Source: Plantactinospora mayteni
Lineage (GTDB): Bacteria; Actinomycetota; Actinomycetes; Mycobacteriales; Micromonosporaceae
DNA length: 64,000 nt
Reading direction: 5' to 3'
Assembly: GCF_016862935.1 (NCBI RefSeq)
Contig: NZ_BONX01000066.1
Location: 1-64,000 of the forward strand
The notes under the pieces were generated by a model. That model made no database searches, was not told the origin of the DNA, and saw only the letters and a program-made list of their open reading frames with translations. A program made the translations under genes and the position numbers. This document shows, piece after piece, positions 23,643-31,800 of the stretch (its first letter is position 1; each line of letters begins with the position of its first letter).

Positions 23643-24662
23643 ATGATGCCGGTCTCCATGGTCGGGCGGGCCGGCGAGCTGGCCGAGTTCGCCGCCGCCT
23701 GGGCGACGGTCGCCGGTGGGCGCCCCCGGACCGGCTGCGTGGTGGTCACCGGCGCCGCCGGGGTGGGCAAGAGCCTGCTGATCAGCGCCGCCCTCGACGG
23801 CCTCTCGCCGCGACCGGTGACCATCCTCAGCGGTACGGCCCGGGTGCACACCCCGGCCCCGTACGACTGGCTGGCCGCCGCGCTCAGCGGTCGGGACACC
23901 GCCGATCTGCCGTTGCCGCCCGACGCGCTGGCCTGGCTGGCCCAGCACCCGAACGCGCCCCGGGAGCGGTACGCCCCGGACGCTCTGTTACGCCTCGCGG
24001 TACGCACCGTACGGGCGCTGGTCGGTCGCGGGCCGGCGGTACTGGTGGTGGAAGACCTGCACGCGCTCGACCCGGCCAGTCTCAACCTGGTCGGCGAGCT
24101 GGCCACCGCACCGGATCTGCCGGCCCTGCTGCTGGTGGGCAGCCGGCCGCCGGAGGAGGCGGTGTCGCCCCGGCTGGTCGCGGCCACCCTGGCCCGGCTC
24201 ACCGGCGCACCGGGGGCGATCCGGCAGCATCTCGGCCCACTCGGCCGGCCGGACGTGGCCGCCGTGCTCGGTCAGGTCTATCCCGGACCACCGCTGCCGC
24301 CGGCCGTCGTCGACGCGGTGTGGCGGCGTACCGGTGGCAACCCCTACCGGCTGGTGGAGCTGCTGGTGGCCGAGCACGGCCGGCGGCCCGAGGAACTCGT
24401 CGCCGAGCCGGTGAGCCTGCGGCTGCTCGTCGAGCCGCCACCGGCGCCCACCGCCGAGCTGACCGGCCGGGAGGTCGAGGTGCTGTCCTGTCTGGCCGCC
24501 GGGATGTCCAACAAGCAGGTGGCCCGGTCGCTCGGCATCTCGGTACGGACGGTCACCGTGCACGTGTCCAATCTGCTCCGCAAGACCGGCTCGGCGTCGC
24601 GTACCGAGGCGGCGCTCTGGGCGGTACGCCAGCAGCTCACCGATCCGGCCCGGCACGGCTGA
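23643..24662 (+). CDS. ATPase-containing LuxR-family regulator, 339 aa
   Basis: N-terminal AAA/STAND-like ATPase with VGRAGELAEF entry motif, Walker A VVTGAAGVGKSLLIS, Walker B VLVVEDLHALDPASL and sensor-like LLLVGSRPP, followed by a short winged region (VWRRTGGNPYRLVELLVAE) and a C-terminal HTH_LuxR (LTGREVEVLSCLAAGMSNKQ, VRTVTVHVSNLLRKTGSASR). It resembles LAL/MalT-type regulators but is much shorter, lacking the TPR-like sensor region between ATPase and HTH. No ribosome binding site precedes the ATG, and a -10-like box lies 7 nt upstream, so translation is probably leaderless. ATG 23646 and 23658 are alternatives. Confidence 0.86.
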   Translation: MMPVSMVGRAGELAEFAAAWATVAGGRPRTGCVVVTGAAGVGKSLLISAALDGLSPRPVTILSGTARVHTPAPYDWLAAALSGRDTADLPLPPDALAWLAQHPNAPRERYAPDALLRLAVRTVRALVGRGPAVLVVEDLHALDPASLNLVGELATAPDLPALLLVGSRPPEEAVSPRLVAATLARLTGAPGAIRQHLGPLGRPDVAAVLGQVYPGPPLPPAVVDAVWRRTGGNPYRLVELLVAEHGRRPEELVAEPVSLRLLVEPPPAPTAELTGREVEVLSCLAAGMSNKQVARSLGISVRTVTVHVSNLLRKTGSASRTEAALWAVRQQLTDPARHG

Positions 24663-24786
24663 CCCGGCCCGGTCATCCCGTCCGGGGAGGACGTTCCTGG
24701 TGAGCGGCTCGGCGAGGAGCTCCGCCCGCCTTGACGCGTACGCCATCATTGATGGATAGGCCCGAGATGTGAAGGGGGTGGCCGCG

Positions 24787-24849
24787 GTGAAACGTGGCAC
24801 CACTGTGGAAAGGCCGAATAATCCGGCGTTGACCAGCATCTTCCTCTGA
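24787..24849 (+). CDS. Possible 20-26 aa peptide upstream of the SCO2524-family gene
   Basis: From GTG 24787 the frame reads VKRGTTVERPNNPALTSIFL then TGA; GTG 24769, preceded by no strong site but followed by AAGGGGG, would add six residues. Upstream, TTGACG (24731) and GATAGG 18 bp later form a plausible promoter. Codon use is less GC-biased than in the neighbours. I do not recognise it. It could be a leader peptide, a secreted or signalling peptide, or chance. The remaining gap (24663-25001) shows no other gene. Confidence 0.25.
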   Translation: MKRGTTVERPNNPALTSIFL

Positions 24850-25001
24850 TTTGCGCCCGGTCGTGGGGCCGGGGCTGCCGCAGCCGGTCGACGGCGTCTC
24901 TATCATCGAGACGCGTGCGGGAGCCGCCAGGTCTTCTCGACGCACAACATGAGTGCCGCTCGACCTAGCCGGTGTTTTTCGCGGATGGTGGTGCACGATA
25001 G

Positions 25002-26834
25002 ATGAGGATCCAGCCCCGTCAGGAGCTCCTGGAGATCTGGGCGGCCACCGTCCGGTCGAGCTGGCAGGACGAGAAGTGGCAGTGGGGCGGGCGCGACGGG
25101 CCGAACTCGATCAGTGATGCCGAGCAGTTGCTCTGCATCCTGCTGCCCGCCACTCAGGCGGACTTCGGGTTGGACCGTCCGGACGAGACCAACGAGGAAA
25201 TGATCAGGGCGCTGCGCCCGCTCGGCACCGCCACCCAGATTCCCCGGGTCCTGATCCAGGTGCTCACCGAGTATTACCAGCGCTACACCGACAAATCCGG
25301 GACACCGGTCTTCTCCGGCCGGACATATTTCCAGACCGACGGCGGCGAGCCGTCCGAGCAGCAACTCGACCTCGACATCGTCGACTCGTTCGCCATGTCG
25401 ATCACACTCTCGCTGGCCGCCATCGGTTTCGCCCGGGTCTTCCGCACGGCCGTACGCCGCGAGGAGATCCTCCGGGAGATCGACGAACTGGAGAACATGG
25501 CGAGCGCACGGCTGACCGCCGCGATGGTGGGTCTGCTGCGCAGTTTCGCGGTGAACGTCTTCGACGTCGACTCCGAGGAGGGCCGGGCACTGGTCCGTAC
25601 CCTCAACCAGAGCAACCTGCCGCCGCGGCAGATCGTCGCGCAGTTGCGCCGCCGGCTGCGGCAGACCATCGCGAGCTTCCGCGAGGTCATGATCGGTTCC
25701 GGCCAGGTGGCCGACCTGGACAGTTCGAACCGGCTCTTCGAGTGCGGCTGGTCCTGGGGCATCGTCCGGGACGCGCCGGAGGTCGAGACGACCGAGCCGG
25801 TCGGCCAGCAGCCGCCGGGCGTGGCCCCGGAGGAGCCCTACCTCTACTTCACCGTCATCGCGATCGACGCGATCGAGGAGCTGTTCACCGAGCGGACCCG
25901 GATCCTCGGCCTGCTCAACGAGGAGCAGCAGCGGCTCTCCCGGGCGCTGCAACTGCGGTGGGACCTGACCCGGGGCTACTGGGCCACCGTCGCCACCTTC
26001 GGCGACGGTCACCGCTGGCCGCTGGAGGACATCCCCTGGCGGACCACCGACGGGGACGCCACCGACTACTACACGCTGCTGGTGACCTCGCTGGCGGTCA
26101 AGGGCCTGGTGGTCGAGCGCGGTGCCGACGCCGAGCTGAGCCGGGTCGGGGCCGTACTGGAGGAACTGGCCAACCGGGCGCGGGTCACCCGCCGACCGTT
26201 CGACCAGGACCAGGCGCTCACGCTGCACTCTCCCGGCGTACGGATGACGCTCCAGAACAGCGACAAGCTGGGCGGGCCGATACTGCGCTGGGCGGTGACC
26301 GAGTTCTCCGCGCTGCTGTTGCAGCGCACCGCGTACATCGCCGGTTTGCTCAGCGACGCCGACCAGCGGGCCAGGATGCTGGATCTGGCCGACCTGATCT
26401 GGGACCATCTGGTGCTCCGCCGCCTCGAACGTGGCGCCGGCCGGAGCCTGTGGGACCAGCCGGCCCGGGTGTTCCGGCAGTTCAGCGACTACCACGACGC
26501 TCCCTCGTGGTATTACACCGAACGGGTGGTGCAGTCGCTGGTCACCACCGTGCGCGTCCTCCGCCGCCCGCCGCTGCGCAGCGACCGGCTCACCATGCAC
26601 GCGCTGGACCTGCTCAACGAGGCCGAGCACCTCTACGACATGGAGCTGCTGGCCGGCGCGGGGGAGGCGGGTCCGAAGATGCAGCAGACCCTCCAGGTGG
26701 TCCGGGTCAACCTGCGGCGGGCCCGGGAGATCGTGCACGAGCGGCCCGGCACCGCGGCGGCGCTGACCAGTGCGGTGCTGCGCCGGTTGGACGAGTTGAA
26801 CGCGGCCCGGCGCGACGTCGCGGAGGCGGGCTGA
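25002..26834 (+). CDS. SCO2524-family protein, 610 aa, function unknown
   Basis: A large, soluble, mostly helical protein beginning RIQPRQELLEIWAATVRSSW with the block WGGRDGPNSISDAEQLLCIL. Later blocks include FAMSITLSLAAIGFARVFRT, YLYFTVIAIDAIEELFTERT and FSDYHDAPSWYYTERVVQSL. No catalytic motif is visible. Length, helical content and position directly before a variant P-loop gene match the uncharacterised SCO2524 family of filamentous actinomycetes (assignment from memory and gene order). The downstream gene starts 1 bp after its stop, so they form an operon with the SCO2522 homolog. Confidence 0.8.
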   Translation: MRIQPRQELLEIWAATVRSSWQDEKWQWGGRDGPNSISDAEQLLCILLPATQADFGLDRPDETNEEMIRALRPLGTATQIPRVLIQVLTEYYQRYTDKSGTPVFSGRTYFQTDGGEPSEQQLDLDIVDSFAMSITLSLAAIGFARVFRTAVRREEILREIDELENMASARLTAAMVGLLRSFAVNVFDVDSEEGRALVRTLNQSNLPPRQIVAQLRRRLRQTIASFREVMIGSGQVADLDSSNRLFECGWSWGIVRDAPEVETTEPVGQQPPGVAPEEPYLYFTVIAIDAIEELFTERTRILGLLNEEQQRLSRALQLRWDLTRGYWATVATFGDGHRWPLEDIPWRTTDGDATDYYTLLVTSLAVKGLVVERGADAELSRVGAVLEELANRARVTRRPFDQDQALTLHSPGVRMTLQNSDKLGGPILRWAVTEFSALLLQRTAYIAGLLSDADQRARMLDLADLIWDHLVLRRLERGAGRSLWDQPARVFRQFSDYHDAPSWYYTERVVQSLVTTVRVLRRPPLRSDRLTMHALDLLNEAEHLYDMELLAGAGEAGPKMQQTLQVVRVNLRRAREIVHERPGTAAALTSAVLRRLDELNAARRDVAEAG

Positions 26835-26835
26835 G

Positions 26836-27753
26836 ATGTTGATCTTCGCGGCCTCCGACAAGGGCGGCACCGGGCGCTCGGTCACCAGCAGCAACATGCT
26901 CTACCGGAGCGCGTTGCAGGGCAGCGACGTCTGCTATCTCGACTTCGACTTCGGGTCGCCGACCGCCGGCGCGATCTTCAACATCGACACCGTGGTGCAC
27001 GGCACCACCCGGGGCGGTCTGCACGACTACCTGGACGGCGCACTGGCCGAGCCGCAACGGATCGAGGTGTGGACCGAATCCGACCGGCCCAGCCTGCGCA
27101 ACCGGCCGCCCGGCGCCGGCCGGCTGGTGCTGCTGCCCGGCGACAGCGGTGGCGGGGAGTTCCCGGCCACCCGGGAGCGGATCGAACGCTGCGCCCGGCT
27201 CTTCCTGCGGCTGGAGGAGGAGTTCGACCTCAGCCTCGTCGACCTGAGCGCCGGCCGGTCGTACGCCACCCAGATGGTGCTGGCGGCGACCGCCATGCCG
27301 GAGTTGAGGTCCGTACGCTCGCGCTGGCTGATCTTCCACCGCTGGACCCGGCAACACGTGCTCGCCGCCTCGGGCCTGGTCTACGGCACCCGGGGCATCC
27401 TCGACACCGGCACCGAGGTCGGGCACGACCACGAGGATCTGGTCAACCGGCTCCGGTTTGTGCGTACCGCCGTGGTCGACCCGGACTCGCCGGAGTTGGA
27501 GGGGCTGCGGCCGGCACAGGTGGCCTGGCTCCGGGAGTGCAACCAGGACCTGCTGGAGCTGGCCAGCAACAACCGGGTGGGCCGGACCAAGCTGATCGGC
27601 TCCGTACCGCTCGACCCGGTGCTGCAATGGCGTGAGCAGCTCATCTCCGACAACGACGTGTACGCACGCAAGATCGCGAACCTGGAGACCGTGGAGGCCT
27701 TCTCGGCACTGGCAAAGCTCATCGTGGACGACGCGGCCTGGGAGATGCTGTGA
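26836..27753 (+). CDS. SCO2523-family variant P-loop protein, 305 aa
   Basis: ParA/MinD-like deviant ATPase fold. The N-terminus LIFAASDKGGTGRSVTSSNM has the signature KGG lysine but Arg in place of the canonical Walker-A lysine (GGTGRS instead of GGxGKS/T). VCYLDFDFGSPTAGAIFNID is the switch/Walker A' region and DLSLVDLSAGRSYATQMVLA the Walker B-like strand, with SAG instead of the usual D-x-P-P. Nucleotide binding may survive while hydrolysis is altered. Start 1 bp after the SCO2524-family stop; its own end overlaps the SCO2522-family gene by 4 bp. It is probably the NTP-sensing switch of the cassette (inference). Confidence 0.83.
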   Translation: MLIFAASDKGGTGRSVTSSNMLYRSALQGSDVCYLDFDFGSPTAGAIFNIDTVVHGTTRGGLHDYLDGALAEPQRIEVWTESDRPSLRNRPPGAGRLVLLPGDSGGGEFPATRERIERCARLFLRLEEEFDLSLVDLSAGRSYATQMVLAATAMPELRSVRSRWLIFHRWTRQHVLAASGLVYGTRGILDTGTEVGHDHEDLVNRLRFVRTAVVDPDSPELEGLRPAQVAWLRECNQDLLELASNNRVGRTKLIGSVPLDPVLQWREQLISDNDVYARKIANLETVEAFSALAKLIVDDAAWEML

Positions 27754-28712
27754 TGAGACCGGATGTGACCTTCGAGGAGACGGCGGCAAGACGCAGCGTC
27801 GAGTCCGTACCGCTCTCACACCTCTCCGTCGAGCTGGGGCACCTCTACATCGAGGAGTTCGCCGGCGGTATCGAGCAGCTCCGCCGGCACTTCGCCCGGG
27901 TCGCGCCCTGGGCGGCTGCGGCACGGGCGGCCTGTGCCGAACGGCTGCCGAGCGGCCGGCCCCGGATCAGCACCTGCTTCCTGATCGACGACTACTTCAC
28001 CCGGTTCAGCACGCCCCGGGTGGTGATGGAGCAGGTACGCGAGGCCGCGCAGGACACCGGGCTGGTGATCGACTACTTCGCCCGGGAGGCCGGCTGTGCC
28101 CAGGCCGACGACATCCCGCTCGCCGAGCTGGTGCTCACCCAGCTCGTCTCCGACCCGGTCCCGGAGACCACCGGGGACCGCCCGCCGACCTCGGAGACCG
28201 GCTGGCTCTGCAACGGCAAGCGGTCGCCGGCCTCCGGCCCCGGCCAGGCGATGAGCGCCGGCCGGTCCTGGCAGCCGCCGGTGCAGAACGCGGCGAACCG
28301 GCACTCCATCTTCATGGACGTCGAGCTGTGGGACATCGAGGAGAACGGCCAGCGGCGCTGGTCCTGCCCGTTCCTGGCGGCGGTCTGGCAGCTCATGCGG
28401 CTCGGCCTGCTCCGGCACGAGGGCGAGGGCGTGACGAATCCCTACCAGCTCGACGACTGGCCGGACGACTGGGACGAGATGCCGGCCGTGGTCAAGCTCA
28501 ACCCGCACGCCGCGCCGTTCAGCGCGTACCGGACCTTCTCGGTGCTCGGCTCGCGCTTCCTGCCGATCGAGCACGCCGTCCGGACGATCCTGAGCCAGGT
28601 CTCGATCACCCCGGCGGTGCTGGACCAGATCCAGACCCGCAGCCGGAACGAGCACATCGACCTGCCCAAGGACCTCGTCGAGCGCACCGAATACGTCTTC
28701 GTCGGCGACTGA
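27750..28712 (+). CDS. SCO2522-family protein, 320 aa, function unknown
   Basis: Third gene of the SCO2524-2523-2522 operon; GTG 27750/ATG 27753 overlaps the preceding stop. The protein starts with VPLSHLSVELGHLYIEEFAG and contains RISTCFLIDDYFTRFSTPRV, NRHSIFMDVELWDIEENGQR and FSAYRTFSVLGSRFLPIEHA. It is a soluble mixed alpha/beta protein. A Cys-containing FLIDDYF strand and well-conserved Asp/His residues could form an active site, but I cannot name a fold. The TGA stop (28710-28712) is the first codon of the second 92-bp repeat. It converges with the STAND NTPase gene. Confidence 0.8.
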   Translation: MMRPDVTFEETAARRSVESVPLSHLSVELGHLYIEEFAGGIEQLRRHFARVAPWAAAARAACAERLPSGRPRISTCFLIDDYFTRFSTPRVVMEQVREAAQDTGLVIDYFAREAGCAQADDIPLAELVLTQLVSDPVPETTGDRPPTSETGWLCNGKRSPASGPGQAMSAGRSWQPPVQNAANRHSIFMDVELWDIEENGQRRWSCPFLAAVWQLMRLGLLRHEGEGVTNPYQLDDWPDDWDEMPAVVKLNPHAAPFSAYRTFSVLGSRFLPIEHAVRTILSQVSITPAVLDQIQTRSRNEHIDLPKDLVERTEYVFVGD

Positions 28713-28801
28713 ACCTTTTTCAACCTCCCCTTGCGGTCGGGAGGACCGCAAGGTTGGACGCGGTGCGCGCGCGCCGCGCGGTTCAGGTTGAAAAAGGTTC
28801 A
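28710..28801 (+). repeat. 92-bp inverted-repeat element, copy 2
   Basis: Perfect 17-bp terminal inverted repeats, an internal perfect 10-bp hairpin (CCTTGCGGTC/GACCGCAAGG) and a GC-rich arm. It differs from copy 1 at 9 of 92 positions. The change at position 41 (G in copy 1, A here) converts a G-U to an A-U pair, so pairing of the internal hairpin is kept. It sits between convergent genes and starts at the SCO2522-family stop codon, suggesting a bidirectional terminator or a mobile element tolerated at gene ends. Confidence 0.87.
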
Positions 28802-28816
28802 CTGACCGCACACCGC

Positions 28817-31800
28817 TCACCGCCGTACGTCCGGCAGGTGGTCGGGGTCCGCGTCGGGTAGCCAGGTGAGCACCTGACCGGCCCGGCGCCGGAAGCCGGG
28901 ATCCGGGTCGTCCCGGGCCAGTTCGGTGAGGAGTTCCCGGGTCTGGTGGTCGTCGCCGAAGTGGGTGCCGAGGGCCTGCACGGTGGCGGCCCGCACCGAC
29001 CAGTCCTGGTCGCGGAGCCGCTCCACGAAGAGGGTACGCACCTCCGGATGCTCGGCGAGGCGCTCACCGAGTACCCGGAGCACCTCCCGGCGTACCTGCA
29101 CGTCTTTGTCGTTGCCGGCCCGCTCGATCAGCAGCTCGCGTACCGCCCGGTCGGCGCCGAAGTACTCGCCGAGGATGCGTACCGCGACGGTGCGGATCTG
29201 CGGGTCCTCGCCGGTGGCCCGGGCCATCAGCACCTCGCACTGCTCCACGTCGGTGCCGAGCCGGGTGGCGAGTTCGACGGCGGCCTCGTGCACGAGTTCG
29301 GCGTCCGGGTCGTGCCGGATCCGTTCCAGTAGTGCCTCCCGGACGGCGGCGTCGACGCCGACCCGCTGCACCAGCAGGCGTACGGCGGCGAGCCGGACCC
29401 GGGCGTTGCTGTCCCCGTGCACCCGCCCGGCGAGCAGGCCGTGCACGTCGTCCCGGGAGCCGCCCCGCTCCACCACCGCCGTGGCGGCGAGCGCGAAGAC
29501 GGCGGCGTCCGGATCGTGGTGCGCCCGCTCGACCAGCACCTGGTAGACGTGGTCGGCCAACTGCGGCTCCCGGGTCAGCGCCCGGAGCGCGGCGAGCCGC
29601 ACCTCGGCGTCGGAGTCGTCCCGGGCCCGGTCGAGCACCACGTCCCGGGTGGCCGGATCCCGGCGTACGGTGTCGGCGAGCGCGTTGACCGCGGCGAGGC
29701 GTACGGCCGCGTCGGAGTCGTCCCGGGCCAGCCCGGCGAGTACCTCGGAGACGGCGGAGTCCATCCCGACCCGCTCGATCAGGGCGCGGGCGGCGACCAG
29801 CCGGATCCGGGCGTCCCGGTCCCGCAGCGCCAGCTCGCCGAGCGCGGCCCCGACCGCTGCCTCGGCGCCGATCTCGTCGGTCAGCGCCCGGGCGGCGAGC
29901 AGCCGTACGTCGGCGTCCCGGTCCTGCCGGGCGGCGGTGACCAGCAGCTCGATCAGCGCGGTGTCCCGCTCGAAGTGCTCGACCAGCATCCGCAGCGCGA
30001 CCAGCCGGACCGTCTCGTCGGTGTCCCCGCCGGTACGGCTGACCAGCAGGTCCCGGGTGGCGGTGTCCGGGCCGTACTGGTCGATCAGGGCGCGGGCGGC
30101 GACCCGGAGCACTCCCGGGTCACGGTCGACCCGAACCCGGTCGATGAGCAGCGCCCGGACCTTGCCGTCGCTGGCCAGCCGCTCGCCGAGGACCCGCACG
30201 CTGGTCCGCCGGGTCACCGGGTCGGTGTCGTCGCGGGCCCGTCCGATCAGCAGGTCCCGGACGTGCCGGGTGGCGGCGAACCGTTCGACCAGGACATGCG
30301 CGGCGGTCCGGGTCACCTCGGCGTCGGTGTCGGTGCGCAGGCACTCGATGAGGACGTCCCGGAGTTCGTCGTCGCCGCCGTACCGGTCGCCGAGGGTCTG
30401 GATCGCGGTACGCCGTACGCTGGCGTGCTCGTCGGCGTGTGCGCGTTCCCGGAGCAGGTCGCGGACGTGCGGCTCGTCCCGGAACCGCTCGCCGAGCGCC
30501 TGCACGGCGGCGAGCCGCACCCCGGCGTACCCGTCGGCCCGGACCCGCTCGATCAGCAGGTCCCGCGCCTCGGGGTCGGTGCCGAACCGCTCCCCGAGGG
30601 CCTGCACGGCGGCGAGCCGTACCCCGGCGTGGTTGTCGGCCCGGGCGCGCTTGATCAGCCGGGTCCGGGCCCGGGCGGCGGCGGCCTGGTGCGCGGGGCT
30701 GTCCACGGCGGTGGTGGCGAGCTGGGCCAGCTCGGCCAGGCCGGCGACCGAGGCGTAGGAGGCGGGACTGTCGTCCATGGTGGCGAGCACGTCGTCGAAG
30801 AGGTCGTCGATCCGCTCGGCCGGGGTGGAGAGCATCGCGGCCAGCCGGGCGGCGTGGGTGGAGACCGGGTTCCAGACCACCCGGACGCCCCGGCGCCGGT
30901 ACCAGGAGAGGTAGATCTTGCGCCCCGGCCAGTTCGACCCGATCGCCTTGGCAGCCGGGAGGATTTCCTCGTCGATCAGCCGGGCGGTCTCCCGGTCGTC
31001 GATCGAGACGCAGTGCTCCAGCAGCAGGATGAGCTGCCGCAGCAGCGTCTCCGCCGGCTTGGCGGCGGCGCTGTGCAGGTTGCGTACCTCGGCCAGGCAC
31101 TGCACGGCCAGCGCCAGGTTCCACGGCGGCGGGGCGAAGTCGGCCGGCGGCCAGGGTTGGTTGACCTCGGTGGTGAGGAGCTGGATGAGCTGCGCGGTGT
31201 GGTTCTGGTGCAGCGCGCCGGCCAGCAGCCGGAGCACCTCCCGCCAGGACAGGTCGGCCCAGTGCTGCCGGAACAGGTCCTTGAGCTGCTCGAACGAGAG
31301 CACCTGGTCGTGCTGGAACTTGGCCAGGATCGCGTCGGCGCAGAAGAACTCCAGGAAGGTCCGGTGCACGAAGCCGTAGACCTGCGGGCCGTACCGGCTG
31401 AGGATGAAGTTCCGCTCCCGGAACTGGTCGATCATCGCCAGCGCGATGGTCCGGGCGGTGGCGGCGTCCCGCCGGTAGCGCTCGACCAGATATTGCTCGA
31501 AGACGTCGCTGAGTTCCGTCCGGTCGATGTAGTTGACCGTCAGCCCCCGGTCGGCCGACTGCATCCGGTACGCCAGCCGGCGCAGCAGCTCCTTCTTGTC
31601 CTCCGGGTCCAGGAAACCGGCGACCGGGGACTCCTCCCGCAGGTGCCGGTCGGTGTCCCACTGCGCCACCAGCACGGTGGCGGCGTGGTCGTAGAGCTTC
31701 CAGCGTTCCCGGGGCAGCGGCTGGTGCTTGCCGATGATCGCCAGGATGGTCAGCAGCAGCGGGTTGCCGGCGAGTTCCCGGATGGCGTGCGAGTGCCGCA

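Noticed and set aside
24903-26897. Long minus-strand frame opposite the SCO2524-family gene
   Set aside because: Antisense shadow of a GC-rich coding sequence; no start signal or recognisable sequence.
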